This document shows, one piece after another, positions 16,047 through 25,047 of a DNA stretch of 64,000 nt (positions are counted from its first letter, which is position 1; each line of letters starts with the position of its first letter). The notes below the pieces were generated by a model. It had not been told where the DNA came from and did no database searches. It saw nothing but the letters and a program-made list of their open reading frames with translations. The translations under genes and the position numbers were made by a program. This stretch comes from an uncultured Lachnospiraceae bacterium (lineage in GTDB: Bacteria; Bacillota; Clostridia; Lachnospirales; Lachnospiraceae), in contig CANQOK010000004.1 of assembly GCA_947625465.1 (NCBI GenBank), forward strand, positions 62,001 through 126,000, written 5' to 3'.

Positions 16047-16906
16047 GACAGAATGTAGAAACATTTATCGGATGTGACAGCGATTATGAAGCGGCGGATC
16101 TGGTGCTGTTCGGAGCGCCCTTTGATTCCACCACCAGTTTTCGGCCGGGCGCAAGGTTCGGTCCTTCCGCGATCCGGCATGAGAGCTTCGGGCTGGAAAC
16201 TTACAGCCCCTATCAGGACCGGGATCTGTCGGAACTGGCTGTATTTGACAGCGGCGACCTGGAATTGTGCTTCGGCAGTCCGGAATCGGCGCTTGCCGAT
16301 ATCGGACAGCGGGCGGCGGAGATCCTGCGGGATGGGAAACGCCCGGTTTTGATCGGAGGAGAACATCTGGTAACGCTGGGCGCCCTGCGGGCCGTATATG
16401 AGCGGTATCCAAAGCTGCATGTGATCCAGTTTGACGCGCACGCGGATCTGCGGGACGATTATCTGGGCGCCGGACTCAGCCACGCCTGTGTGATGCGGCG
16501 CGTCTGTGATCTGCTGGGAGACGGACGGATCCATCAGTTTTGTATCCGGAGCGGGGAACGGGACGAATTCGCGTTCGCAAAGGAACATACGGATTTTCAT
16601 CCCTTTGATTTTACCGGTCTGGAAGCGCTGGCGGAAGAGCTGAAACGGTCCGGTTCTCCCGTTTATCTCACCATTGATCTGGATTGCTTGGATCCCTCCG
16701 CGTTTCCGGGAACGGGTACGCCCGAAGCGGGCGGTGTGAGTTTTCCGCAGCTGCTTTCCGCTATCCTTTGCGTATGCCGGACGAATGTAGTGGCGGCGGA
16801 TCTCAACGAACTGGCGCCCATGCTGGATCCGAGCGGGGTATCGACGGCAGCGGCGTGTAAGGTGCTGCGGGAATTATTATTAGCGATGAAAAAGGAGGCA
16901 GTGTAA
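16043..16906 (+). CDS. speB: Agmatinase-family ureohydrolase
   Basis: A 287-residue member of the arginase/agmatinase family, which removes urea from a guanidino group using two Mn ions. Metal ligands are visible: His 108 in GGEHLVT, Asp 131, His 133 and Asp 135 in FDAHADLRDD, and Asp 212 and Asp 214 in IDLDCLDPS. Agmatine is the likely substrate, giving putrescine; because carboxynorspermidine-type enzymes follow, an aminopropylated agmatine is an alternative substrate. It overlaps speE by ATGA and ends one base before the next gene, showing translational coupling. The metal-site set is complete, so it should be active. Confidence 0.92.
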   Translation: MRQNVETFIGCDSDYEAADLVLFGAPFDSTTSFRPGARFGPSAIRHESFGLETYSPYQDRDLSELAVFDSGDLELCFGSPESALADIGQRAAEILRDGKRPVLIGGEHLVTLGALRAVYERYPKLHVIQFDAHADLRDDYLGAGLSHACVMRRVCDLLGDGRIHQFCIRSGERDEFAFAKEHTDFHPFDFTGLEALAEELKRSGSPVYLTIDLDCLDPSAFPGTGTPEAGGVSFPQLLSAILCVCRTNVVAADLNELAPMLDPSGVSTAAACKVLRELLLAMKKEAV

Positions 16907-16907
16907 A

Positions 16908-18167
16908 ATGAGCAGAGTTTTGGTAATTGGCTGCGGCGGCGTAGCTTCCGTTGCGATCAGAAAGTGCTGTCAGGTCAGTGATGTATTTACGGAGCTTTGT
17001 ATTGCCAGCCGGACGAAATCCAAATGTGATCAGCTGGCCGCGGAACTGGCAGGTACGACAGCGACAAAGATTACCACGGCGCAGGTGGACGCGGACGACG
17101 TCAGTCAGCTGATCGCGCTGATCCGGGAATATCAGCCGGAGCTGGTGATGAACATTGCCCTTCCGTATCAGGATCTGACGATCATGGAGGCCTGTCTGGC
17201 CTGCGGCGTCAATTATATGGATACCGCCAATTATGAGCCGGAAAATACGGACGATCCCAAATGGCGGGAATTATACGAAAAGCGTTGTAAGGAGCAGGGT
17301 TTTTCTGCTTACTTTGATTACAGCTGGCAATGGGCGTATCGCGAGAGATTTGAACAGGCGGGGCTGACAGCGCTGCTTGGCTGCGGCTTTGATCCCGGCG
17401 TTACACAGGCTTACTGCGCATATGCGAAAAAGCACGAGTTTGATACGATAGATACCATTGATATTCTGGACTGCAACGGCGGCGACCACGGCTATCCATT
17501 TGCGACCAATTTTAATCCCGAAGTGAATCTGCGGGAAGTGTCTGCTCCGGGGAGCTATTGGGAAAATGGGCACTGGATCGAAATTCCTGCCATGAGTATC
17601 AAACGGGAATATGAATTTGAAGGCGTAGGGCAAAAGGATATGTATCTGCTTCACCATGAGGAGATCGAATCGCTGGCACTGCATATTCCCGAAGTTCGGC
17701 GGATCCGGTTCTTTATGACCTTCGGACAGAGTTATCTGACCCATATGAAATGCCTGGAAAACGTGGGAATGCTTTCCACAGCGCCGATCCGTTTTGAAGG
17801 ACGGGACATCGTCCCCATTCAGTTTTTAAAGGCGCTGCTGCCGGATCCGGCAAGCCTGGGAGAGCGTACGCACGGAAAGACCAATATCGGCTGTATTTTT
17901 ACGGGGAAAAAGGACGGGAAAGAAAAATCCTATTATCTCTATAATATCTGCGATCACCAGGAATGCTACCGGGAAGTGAAAAGCCAGGCGGTCAGCTATA
18001 CCACCGGCGTTCCGGCAATGTGCGGAGCTCTGATGCTGCTGACCGGAACATGGAGCAGACCGGGGGTATATACGGTGGAAGAATTTGATCCGGATCCGTT
18101 CTTAGACGCACTGGATCAATATGGACTTCCGCGAAGGGAAAACCGGGAACCGGTATTGGTGGATTGA
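16908..18167 (+). CDS. Carboxynorspermidine synthase (saccharopine-dehydrogenase family)
   Basis: A 419-residue NAD(P)H-dependent reductive aminase. In the alternative spermidine pathway it couples aspartate semialdehyde to putrescine, giving carboxyspermidine. The N-terminal Rossmann motif VLVIGCGGVASVAIRKC is clear, and the later WQWAYRERF and GCGFDPGVTQAYCAYA segments are typical of this branch of the saccharopine dehydrogenase fold. Position directly between agmatinase and nspC decides the call over true saccharopine dehydrogenase. The start ATG 16908 has AAAGGAGGCAG upstream. Its TGA overlaps the ATG of nspC by one base. Confidence 0.9.
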   Translation: MSRVLVIGCGGVASVAIRKCCQVSDVFTELCIASRTKSKCDQLAAELAGTTATKITTAQVDADDVSQLIALIREYQPELVMNIALPYQDLTIMEACLACGVNYMDTANYEPENTDDPKWRELYEKRCKEQGFSAYFDYSWQWAYRERFEQAGLTALLGCGFDPGVTQAYCAYAKKHEFDTIDTIDILDCNGGDHGYPFATNFNPEVNLREVSAPGSYWENGHWIEIPAMSIKREYEFEGVGQKDMYLLHHEEIESLALHIPEVRRIRFFMTFGQSYLTHMKCLENVGMLSTAPIRFEGRDIVPIQFLKALLPDPASLGERTHGKTNIGCIFTGKKDGKEKSYYLYNICDHQECYREVKSQAVSYTTGVPAMCGALMLLTGTWSRPGVYTVEEFDPDPFLDALDQYGLPRRENREPVLVD

Positions 18168-19384
18168 TGGAACAGACAGAAATGATAAGAGACAACAGAC
18201 CGGCGTTTGAAGCGCTTGCCGGAAAGCAGCCGGAGGAATTATTCGGAACCTTACCGACGCCCTGCTACCTGATCGATGAAGGGCAGCTTAAGAAAAACGG
18301 CGAGATTTTGGCAGCCGTGGCAAAGCATACGGGATGCAGGATCCTGCTGGCCCAGAAAGCGTTTTCCAATTATGACTGCTATCCGGTACTGGCTCCGTTT
18401 TTAAGCGGAACGGAGGCCAGCGGGCTCTATGAAGCAAGACTTGGCGCGGAACGGATGCCCGGCCGGGAGGTACACGTATTCTGTGCCGCTTACCGGGAGG
18501 ATGAATTTGAGGAGCTGCTGCGGTATGCGGATCATATCGTCCTGAATTCCCCCTATCAGTTAAAACAGTTCGGGAAACGGGCGAAGGCCGCCGGAAAAAG
18601 TCTGGGGCTGCGGATCAATCCGGAATGTTCGACACAGGAAGGCCATGCGATTTACGATCCGTGCGCGCCGGGCAGCCGGCTCGGAACCACCAGGGAGCAG
18701 TGGGACGCCGAAATGACGGATGAGCTGACTGTGCTGTTGGACGGTCTGCATTTTCATACGCTTTGTGAACAGGATGCCGACGCCCTTGCGGTCACGCTGC
18801 AGGCGGCAAAGGAAAAGTTCGGGGATATCCTTCCGAAAATGAAATGGCTCAATATGGGCGGGGGACACCATATCACCCGTCCGGGCTATGATATCGGGAA
18901 GCTGGAACAGTGTGTGAAATACGCGGCCGATACCTGGAAAGTGGAGGTCTATCTGGAACCCGGAGAGGCCTGTGCGCTGAATGCCGGTTATCTGGCGGCG
19001 CGGGTACTGGATCTCGTCAAAAACGGAGAGATCAGAACGGCGATCCTGGATGCCAGCGCGGCCTGTCATATGCCGGATGTCATAGAAATGCCCTATCTTC
19101 CGCCGCTTTACGGTGCGGAAGACAGGGACATACATGCGTATTCTTATCGTCTGGCAGGACCGACCTGTCTGGCAGGCGATGTGATCGGAGATTACAGCTT
19201 CCCCCGAAAATTACAGCGGGGAGACCTGCTTTTGTTCGGCGATATGGCAATTTATACCACCTGTAAGAACAACACCTTTAACGGAATGCCGCTCCCCGAT
19301 ATCTGGCGAAGACGCGCAGACGGCACGCTGGAAAAACTGACCGCGTTCGGCTATGCGGATTTCCGGAACCGGCTTGGAAAATAA
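18167..19384 (+). CDS. nspC: Carboxynorspermidine/carboxyspermidine decarboxylase
   Basis: A 405-residue PLP enzyme of the alanine-racemase fold that decarboxylates carboxyspermidine to spermidine. The PLP lysine is Lys 64 in LLAQKAFSNYD. The phosphate-binding glycine run is MGGGHHITRPGYD, and the C-terminal active-site cysteine lies in GPTCLAGDVIGDY. The start is ATG 18167, sharing one base with the preceding stop; the TTG three bases upstream is less likely. It is the last gene of the polyamine operon. Its stop is only 7 bases from the stop of the convergent S1-domain gene, and no terminator hairpin is visible between them. Confidence 0.93.
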   Translation: MEQTEMIRDNRPAFEALAGKQPEELFGTLPTPCYLIDEGQLKKNGEILAAVAKHTGCRILLAQKAFSNYDCYPVLAPFLSGTEASGLYEARLGAERMPGREVHVFCAAYREDEFEELLRYADHIVLNSPYQLKQFGKRAKAAGKSLGLRINPECSTQEGHAIYDPCAPGSRLGTTREQWDAEMTDELTVLLDGLHFHTLCEQDADALAVTLQAAKEKFGDILPKMKWLNMGGGHHITRPGYDIGKLEQCVKYAADTWKVEVYLEPGEACALNAGYLAARVLDLVKNGEIRTAILDASAACHMPDVIEMPYLPPLYGAEDRDIHAYSYRLAGPTCLAGDVIGDYSFPRKLQRGDLLLFGDMAIYTTCKNNTFNGMPLPDIWRRRADGTLEKLTAFGYADFRNRLGK

Positions 19385-19391
19385 AGGCGTT

Positions 19392-20288
19392 CTAAAACTT
19401 CAGATTCTTTAACAGATCCCCAAGGCTGGTAGAGGCGGATTCCGCTTTCGGAAGTTTTACGATCTCTTCTTCGATCTCCTTTGCGGCGACATCCTGCAGC
19501 GCTTTCATAGAAAGGCTGATCCGGTCGCCATCCAGCTTGATGATCTTAACTTTGATCCGGTCGCCTACATGCAGTACCGAAGCAGGGGATTTGATCCGCT
19601 TGTCGGAAATCTGTGAAACGTGGAGCAGACCGGACAGGCCGTTGTCCAACGCCACAAATGCGCCGTATTCCTTTAAAGATTCTACAGTCCCTTCTGTTAC
19701 CAGTCCGACTTCGAGATTGGAGACGCGCGCCCGCTTTTCTTCCGCCTGCGCTGCCCGCAGCAGTTCTTTACAGGACAGAACCAGGCGGTTTGCGCTCTCG
19801 TCTGCCGTGATGACCTGCGCGCGCACCGGTTTATGCAGCCATTCGTTTAAATCCTCCACATAGGTGAAAGAGAGCTTGGAGGCGGGAATAAATCCGCGGA
19901 TGCCTTCTACATAGACAATGACGCCGCCGTTTACCACGCCGTTTACCGTCAGATCCAGGGCGGTGCCGTCATTTTTGTAGTTCTGCAGAGTTTCCCAGGC
20001 AGACTGGGCGGATGCTTCCTTCTTTGACAGCAGGATATGTCCCTCTCCATCGTCCGGCTGCAGGACAACTGCTGTGATCTCATCGCCGATGTGTACGTTT
20101 TCCTGAATCCGGAATGCGGGATCTTCCGTAAAATCCTCCGGCCGGATGATCCCTTCCGTATAAGACTTCAGATCCAGCGTTACTTCCGTTTCGGAGACTC
20201 CGATCACGGTACCCGTCATCACATCCCCCTCCCGGACCCGCTTAAAAGAAGCGTCCAGTTCTGCTTTATAATCGTCCATTGTTTCCAT
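19392..20288 (-). CDS. S1 RNA-binding domain protein (short ribosomal protein S1-like)
   Basis: A 298-residue protein made mainly of three S1 (OB-fold) domains at about residues 18-85, 105-170 and 190-258. Segments such as GDVMTGTVIGVSETEVTLDL, VEGIRGFIPASKLS and EYGAFVALDNGLSGLLHVSQIS show the pattern. Proteins of this size in Gram-positive bacteria are annotated as 30S ribosomal protein S1 homologues (RpsA/YpfD-like) and probably help mRNA binding or RNA turnover; they are shorter than the six-domain enterobacterial S1. The ATG at 20288 follows GGAGGA on the minus strand. It is monocistronic, convergent with nspC and divergent from gpmI. Confidence 0.88.
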   Translation of the reverse strand: METMDDYKAELDASFKRVREGDVMTGTVIGVSETEVTLDLKSYTEGIIRPEDFTEDPAFRIQENVHIGDEITAVVLQPDDGEGHILLSKKEASAQSAWETLQNYKNDGTALDLTVNGVVNGGVIVYVEGIRGFIPASKLSFTYVEDLNEWLHKPVRAQVITADESANRLVLSCKELLRAAQAEEKRARVSNLEVGLVTEGTVESLKEYGAFVALDNGLSGLLHVSQISDKRIKSPASVLHVGDRIKVKIIKLDGDRISLSMKALQDVAAKEIEEEIVKLPKAESASTSLGDLLKNLKF

Positions 20289-20342
20289 TGTCTTGTTCCT
20301 CCGTATTTCGCTTGATTCGTAAAAATAGATTTACCTGAAAGC

Positions 20343-20371
20343 AGTATAGCATACTTTTATCCGTACGACAA
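20343..20371 (-). promoter_or_regulatory. Sigma-A promoter of the S1-domain gene
   Basis: On the minus strand, TTGTCG (20366-20371) and TATACT (20343-20348) are 17 bp apart, giving a leader of about 50 bases. Confidence 0.75.
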
Positions 20372-20414
20372 TGAATAATCGTGCGAATATTGGGAAGAAA
20401 TCAGAGGGTGACAG

Positions 20415-20443
20415 TTGACATTCCAATGCGGGAATGGTAAATT
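20415..20443 (+). promoter_or_regulatory. Sigma-A promoter of gpmI with an inverted repeat in the spacer
   Basis: A perfect -35 TTGACA (20415-20420) and an extended -10 (TGG then TAAATT, 20438-20443) have a 17-bp spacer. CATTCC (20419-20424) and GGAATG (20431-20436) are an inverted repeat that lies between the two boxes, a plausible repressor site. Confidence 0.75.
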
Positions 20444-20480
20444 TAACATAAATGAATTCAGTTAGAAAAGGAGACAGAAT

Positions 20481-22019
20481 ATGAGTAAAAAACCAACAGT
20501 ATTGATGATATTAGACGGATATGGATTGAATGAGAATCCAAAGGCGAACGCCGTAGCGGAAGCGAATACTCCAGTGATGGACAAATTGATGGCGGAATAC
20601 CCGTTTGTTAAGGGATACGCCAGCGGATTGGCAGTAGGCCTGCCGGATGGTCAGATGGGCAACTCCGAGGTCGGACATTTGAATATGGGTGCCGGCAGGA
20701 TCGTATATCAGGAGCTGACCAGGATCACCAAGGAGATTGAAGACGGCGTATTTTTTGAAAATGAGGCGATGCTGCAGGCAGTGGAAAACTGTAAGAAGAG
20801 CAACAGCGCCCTGCATTTGATGGGACTGCTGTCAGACGGCGGCGTCCACAGCCATAACACGCATTTATACGGGATCCTGGAGCTGGCGAAACGGAACGGT
20901 CTGGACAAGGTTTATGTACATGCGTTTCTGGACGGCCGTGATACCGCGCCGACCTCCGGCAAAGAATTTATGGCGGAGCTCGTTGACAAGATGGCAGAGA
21001 TCGGCGTCGGTGAAGTGGCGACGGTAACCGGACGTTATTACGCGATGGACCGGGATAACCGCTGGGATCGGGTAGAGCAGGCGTACAACGCGCTGACAAA
21101 GGGAGAAGGCGTAAAAGGTACGGATCCCGTCGAGGCGATCGCGGCATCTTATGCGGAAGATGTAACGGATGAATTTGTAAAACCTACCGTGATCGAGAAA
21201 AACGGCGCGCCTGCCGCAACGGTAAAGGACGGCGATTCCATTATCTTCTTTAACTTCCGTCCGGACCGTGCGCGGGAGATCACCAGAACGTTCTGCGCCG
21301 ATGAATTTACCGGTTTTGACAGACCGAAGCGGATCGTGACTACTTATGTATGTTTTACGGAATATGATGTGACGATCCCGAATAAACTGATAGCGTTTAA
21401 GAAGGTATCCATCGATAATACGTTTGGAGAATTTCTGGCGGCGCACAATATGACGCAGGCCAGGATCGCCGAAACGGAGAAATACGCGCACGTTACGTTC
21501 TTCTTTAACGGCGGTGTGGAACAGCCCAATCCGGGAGAGGACAGAATCCTGGTGAATTCCCCGAAGGTTGCCACCTATGATCTGAAGCCGGAGATGAGCG
21601 CTTATGAAGTATGCGATAAGCTGACAGGCGCGATCCGTTCCGGCAAGTATGACGTGATCATTATCAATTTTGCCAACCCGGATATGGTTGGCCACACCGG
21701 CGTAGAAGCTGCCGCGATCAAGGCAGTGGAAGCCGTTGACGAGTGTGTCGGCAAAGCGGTAGACGCTATCCGGGAAGTGGGCGGCGTAATGTTTATCTGT
21801 GCCGACCACGGAAACTGTGAGCAGCTGATCGACTATGAGACCGGCGAGAGCTTTACGGCGCATACTACGAATCCGGTTCCGTTTATTCTGGTCAACGCGG
21901 ATCCGGCTTATCGGTTAAGAGAAGGCGGCTGTCTGGCCGATATCGTACCGACTTTGATCGAACTGATGGGGATGGAGCAGCCTGCGGAGATGACAGGAAA
22001 ATCTTTGCTGGTAAAATAA
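20481..22019 (+). CDS. gpmI: 2,3-bisphosphoglycerate-independent phosphoglycerate mutase
   Basis: A 512-residue Mn-dependent mutase that converts 3- to 2-phosphoglycerate. It belongs to the alkaline phosphatase superfamily. The catalytic Ser 62 is in [14 protein letters not shown], the first metal Asp is in LMILDGYG, and the C-terminal metal ligands are in [12 protein letters not shown] and CADHGNCEQ. The middle insertion with [11 protein letters not shown] and [11 protein letters not shown] is the phosphotransferase domain. ATG 20481 follows AAAAGGAGA. It has its own promoter and is followed by a CapA-family gene 18 bases later, then eno, so two glycolytic genes flank a cell-envelope gene. 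Confidence 0.98.
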   Translation: MSKKPTVLMILDGYGLNENPKANAVAEANTPVMDKLMAEYPFVKGYASGLAVGLPDGQMGNSEVGHLNMGAGRIVYQELTRITKEIEDGVFFENEAMLQAVENCKKSNSALHLMGLLSDGGVHSHNTHLYGILELAKRNGLDKVYVHAFLDGRDTAPTSGKEFMAELVDKMAEIGVGEVATVTGRYYAMDRDNRWDRVEQAYNALTKGEGVKGTDPVEAIAASYAEDVTDEFVKPTVIEKNGAPAATVKDGDSIIFFNFRPDRAREITRTFCADEFTGFDRPKRIVTTYVCFTEYDVTIPNKLIAFKKVSIDNTFGEFLAAHNMTQARIAETEKYAHVTFFFNGGVEQPNPGEDRILVNSPKVATYDLKPEMSAYEVCDKLTGAIRSGKYDVIIINFANPDMVGHTGVEAAAIKAVEAVDECVGKAVDAIREVGGVMFICADHGNCEQLIDYETGESFTAHTTNPVPFILVNADPAYRLREGGCLADIVPTLIELMGMEQPAEMTGKSLLVK

Positions 22020-22037
22020 GGGTAAAGAGAGCTGACA

Positions 22038-23300
22038 ATGAAAAAGTTATTATATGTAATGATCGTGGTCCTGCTGGGCGCAGTAGGATATATGACCTAT
22101 GATGTGATCACAGACATGGTGGCTTATGCGCCGGAGCAGGCGGAAACGCCGGCGGCGGATGAAAGCAAACCGGCGGGGGCAGACGGAAACAGTGAGGTTG
22201 TCCCGACTGAACAGCTGCAGGCGGAAAGTACGACGCAGCAGGAGAGCACTTCCAAAGCGGAACGGAAAACCTGTACGCTGGTGTCTGTGGGAGATGTGCT
22301 GGGACATGAAAGTGTGATCTATGCCAATCAGAACGCAGACGGTTCTTACAATTATGACAAACTGTTCGTGCATCTGAAATCGGATTTTACCGATGCGGAT
22401 CTGGCAGTCGTCAATCAGGAGACCATTTTCGGCGGCACGGATATTTATCCCTATGCGGGATATCCCAATTTCAATTCTCCGGAAGCGATCGGAGACGCGG
22501 AGGTGCGCGCAGGCTTTGACGTGATCCTGCATGCGACCAATCACACCCGGGATACGGGAGAGCAGGGAATTGAATACTGTCTGAACTATTGGAAGACCAA
22601 CCATCCGGACACCACGGTTTTAGGAATCCATGCTTCTAAGAAGGAACAAGATACGATTACCGTGGTGACCAAAAATGATATTCGGATCGCCATGCTCAAT
22701 TATACATACGGTCTGAACGGATATTCTCTGGCAGCAGGCAAGGAATATCTGGTGGATCTGATCGATACGGAACGGATCCGTTCCGATATTCGGAAAGCAA
22801 AAGAAATGGCGGATTTCGTGATCGTATTTCCACACTGGGGGATTGAGTATCAGTATGAACCCAATACGGAGCAGAAGAATCTGGCGCAGATGATGGCGGA
22901 CGAGGGCGCGGATCTGATCATCGGAACCCATCCCCATGTGCTGGAAAGCGTAGAATGGCTGAAGGGCAGCGGCGGCAACAAAACGCTGTGCTATTATTCC
23001 CTCGGCAACTATATATCCGGACAGACGGCGACAGACCGGCTGTTAGGCGGTATGGCGCGGGTAACGCTGGTAAAAGAAGGCGACAAGACCTCAATTGAAG
23101 ACGCGTGTCTGGTTCCGCTGGTTACCCATTATGTATGGAGCAGCAATTATTATACGTCGGAAACCTATAAGCTGACGGATTATACAGATGATCTGGTAGC
23201 AGTCCATTCCATTCACGGCTATGACAGTGGATTTTCTGTCTCGGCGCTGAAAAAGCTGGCAGAACAGATTGTGGGAGAAGAGTGGATTTCCGAAAAATAG
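22038..23300 (+). CDS. CapA-family (PGA_cap) metallophosphoesterase-like membrane-anchored protein
   Basis: A 420-residue protein. An N-terminal membrane anchor (about residues 4-22) is followed by a low-complexity Glu/Thr/Ser-rich linker to about residue 80, then a CapA/PGA_cap domain facing outside. Metal-site motifs are VSVGDVLGHESV, HATNHTRDTGEQGI, VFPHWGIEY and IGTHPHVLESVEW. CapA proteins take part in poly-gamma-glutamate capsule synthesis in Bacillus, but capB and capC are absent here, and most such proteins in Clostridia have unknown substrates. It lies between gpmI (18 bases) and eno and shares the gpmI transcript. The hairpin after it doubles as the eno leader. Confidence 0.88.
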   Translation: MKKLLYVMIVVLLGAVGYMTYDVITDMVAYAPEQAETPAADESKPAGADGNSEVVPTEQLQAESTTQQESTSKAERKTCTLVSVGDVLGHESVIYANQNADGSYNYDKLFVHLKSDFTDADLAVVNQETIFGGTDIYPYAGYPNFNSPEAIGDAEVRAGFDVILHATNHTRDTGEQGIEYCLNYWKTNHPDTTVLGIHASKKEQDTITVVTKNDIRIAMLNYTYGLNGYSLAAGKEYLVDLIDTERIRSDIRKAKEMADFVIVFPHWGIEYQYEPNTEQKNLAQMMADEGADLIIGTHPHVLESVEWLKGSGGNKTLCYYSLGNYISGQTATDRLLGGMARVTLVKEGDKTSIEDACLVPLVTHYVWSSNYYTSETYKLTDYTDDLVAVHSIHGYDSGFSVSALKKLAEQIVGEEWISEK

Positions 23301-23319
23301 AATTGTGCGGGCTGAACAG

Positions 23320-23325
23320 TATAAT
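23320..23325 (+). promoter_or_regulatory. Possible -10 box for an eno-specific promoter
   Basis: A perfect TATAAT sits at 23320-23325, but no good -35 is 17 bp upstream. Transcripts from it would start about 23332, inside the 5' arm of the eno leader hairpin, and so would escape full hairpin formation. Confidence 0.35.
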
Positions 23326-23329
23326 TTAT

Positions 23330-23378
23330 AAAAAATGACCAATACTTACCATAGAATGTGGTAAGGAGGTCATTTTTT
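23330..23378 (+). promoter_or_regulatory. Long hairpin that buries the eno ribosome binding site
   Basis: AAAAAATGACC (23330-23340) pairs with GGTCATTTTTT (23368-23378) and TTACC (23346-23350) pairs with GGTAA (23360-23364). The eno ribosome binding site AAGGAGGT (23363-23370) lies in the 3' half and the start codon follows directly at 23379. The T-run makes it look like a terminator for the CapA gene as well. Confidence 0.7.
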
Positions 23379-24650
23379 ATGTTGAGCAATCGGAAGATCG
23401 CAGAAGTGAACGCGCGGGAAATCCTGGATTCCAGAGGAAATCCCACGGTAGAAGTTGAAGTACATCTGGTAGACGGAAGCTGCGGACGAGCAGCGGTGCC
23501 GTCGGGCGCATCCACCGGAAAATTTGAAGCGATAGAACTGCGGGACGGAAAGAAGCGGTATCAGGGCCTGGGCGTAGCGAAGGCGGTCGATCATGTCAAT
23601 TCTGTTTTAAAGGATGTGGTGATCAGCGCGGACGCTGCGGAGCAGGAAGCGATCGACAAAGCGCTGATCGAGGCGGACGGTTCGGAGAATAAGGGAAAAT
23701 ACGGCGCCAATGCCATTTTAGGCATTTCCATGGCAGTGGCAAAGGCAGCGGCTGAGCATCTAAAGCTGCCGCTGTACCGGTATCTGGGCGGCACACACGC
23801 GAAAAAAATGCCGGTTCCCATGATGAATATTTTAAACGGTGGGAAACACGCGGACAACACGGTAGATTTTCAGGAATTTATGATCATGCCGTGGGGCGCC
23901 GAAACTTTTCGGGACGGGCTTTGTATGTGCAGCGAGATCTACCATACGTTAAAAAGACTGCTGAATCAGGAAGGACTGTCTACCGGCGTGGGAGATGAAG
24001 GCGGGTTTGCACCCGACCTGCCCAATGCGGAGGCGGTATTGGATTATCTGGGACGAGCCGTAGAGGAAGCAGGCTATTCCATGGGAACGGACATTTTGAT
24101 CGCCATGGATGCGGCAGCCAGCGAGTTATATGAAGAAGACAGCCATTTGTATGTATTTCCAGGAGAAAGTAAAATGAGCGGCCGCAAAGTGGTGCGGACG
24201 GCGGAAGAAATGGTTGCCTATTACGCGAAACTGGCAGAGCAGTATGCGCTGTTTTCCCTGGAAGACGGACTGCATGAGGACGACTGGGACGGCTGGCAGC
24301 TGCTGACAAAGCGGCTGGGAAATAAGCTGCAGCTGGTAGGCGACGATCTGTTTGTCACGAATCCCAAACGGCTGAAAATGGGAATCGATCTGGGCGCCGG
24401 CAACGCGATCCTGGTGAAAATGAATCAGATCGGGACCGTATCTGAGACAATGGAAGCCATTGAAATGGCGCAGAAGGCGGGATATCGGACCATTATTTCC
24501 CACCGCTCCGGAGAAACGGAGGATACCTTTATCGCCGATCTGGCCGTCGCGGTCAACGCGGGACAGATCAAGACCGGCGCGCCGTGCCGGAGCGACCGTA
24601 CGGCGAAATATAATCAGCTGCTGCGGATCGAGGAGCATTTGGAACGATAA
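23379..24650 (+). CDS. eno: Enolase
   Basis: A 423-residue Mg-dependent enzyme that dehydrates 2-phosphoglycerate to phosphoenolpyruvate. Typical motifs are [39 protein letters not shown], the metal-binding [11 protein letters not shown] and GDDLFVTN, and the C-terminal [18 protein letters not shown]. The start is ATG 23379, nine bases after AAGGAGGT; the longer frame from 23358 would begin inside the leader hairpin. Read-through from the gpmI promoter or the weak local -10 would supply transcription, while the leader hairpin could limit translation. There is no other enolase in the window. Confidence 0.97.
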   Translation: MLSNRKIAEVNAREILDSRGNPTVEVEVHLVDGSCGRAAVPSGASTGKFEAIELRDGKKRYQGLGVAKAVDHVNSVLKDVVISADAAEQEAIDKALIEADGSENKGKYGANAILGISMAVAKAAAEHLKLPLYRYLGGTHAKKMPVPMMNILNGGKHADNTVDFQEFMIMPWGAETFRDGLCMCSEIYHTLKRLLNQEGLSTGVGDEGGFAPDLPNAEAVLDYLGRAVEEAGYSMGTDILIAMDAAASELYEEDSHLYVFPGESKMSGRKVVRTAEEMVAYYAKLAEQYALFSLEDGLHEDDWDGWQLLTKRLGNKLQLVGDDLFVTNPKRLKMGIDLGAGNAILVKMNQIGTVSETMEAIEMAQKAGYRTIISHRSGETEDTFIADLAVAVNAGQIKTGAPCRSDRTAKYNQLLRIEEHLER

Positions 24651-24684
24651 TTTTCCGCTGCTGAAATTTTTTCTAAAAAGATGC

Positions 24685-24713
24685 TTGCTTTTATGATATC
24701 CCTATGTTAGAAT
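24685..24713 (+). promoter_or_regulatory. Sigma-A promoter of secG
   Basis: TTGCTT (24685-24690) and an extended -10 (TGT then TAGAAT, 24708-24713) are 17 bp apart, just upstream of the AGGAGGTG ribosome binding site. Confidence 0.8.
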
Positions 24714-24745
24714 GGTTTCGTTCGGTATATAGGAGGTGTAAAACA

Positions 24746-24979
24746 GTGGAAGTATTTTTATCCATCTTGATGATCATAGTAAGTATTGTGATGACGGTAT
24801 TAGTGTTGGCACAGGAAGGGAAATCCGCAGGATTGACAAGCTCCTTCACCGGCGGCAACAGCGAGAGTTATTGGAGCAGAAATAAAGGTCGTTCGAAGGA
24901 AGGAACACTGGAACGGGTAACCAGGATTCTGGCGATCCTCTTTATCCTGTTAGCGATTTTATTACAGTTAGACTTGTAA
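24746..24979 (+). CDS. secG: Preprotein translocase subunit SecG
   Basis: A 77-residue inner part of the SecYEG channel. It has the standard shape: a first membrane helix (about 3-21), a short loop with the conserved QEGKSAGLTSSFTGG segment, and a second helix (about 55-75). The start is GTG 24746, eight bases after AGGAGGTG; the frame extends to an ATG at 24704, but that codon overlaps the promoter. SecG upstream of rnr and smpB is a common Firmicute order. A strong terminator follows. Confidence 0.95.
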   Translation: MEVFLSILMIIVSIVMTVLVLAQEGKSAGLTSSFTGGNSESYWSRNKGRSKEGTLERVTRILAILFILLAILLQLDL

Positions 24980-24987
24980 GAATGATG

Positions 24988-25023
24988 ACACTCTCGTTCA
25001 TCCGAGAGTGTTTTCTTTTTCTT
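24988..25023 (+). terminator. Terminator after secG
   Basis: ACACTCTCG (24988-24996) and CGAGAGTGT (25003-25011) form a perfect 9-bp stem, then TTTTCTTTTTCTTT. The rnr start codon is 25 bases on and no separate promoter is visible, so rnr probably depends on read-through. Confidence 0.9.
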
Positions 25024-25047
25024 TGCTATTTGATTTGGAGTACAGAT

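Noticed and set aside
20865-21863. 332-codon open frame on the minus strand opposite gpmI
   Set aside because: It is antisense to a highly conserved gene, has no ribosome site and shows no domain-like sequence.
24982-25047. Longer N-terminus for RNase R from 24982
   Set aside because: The extra codons read through the secG terminator hairpin and T-tract; ATG 25048 has a proper GGAG site.
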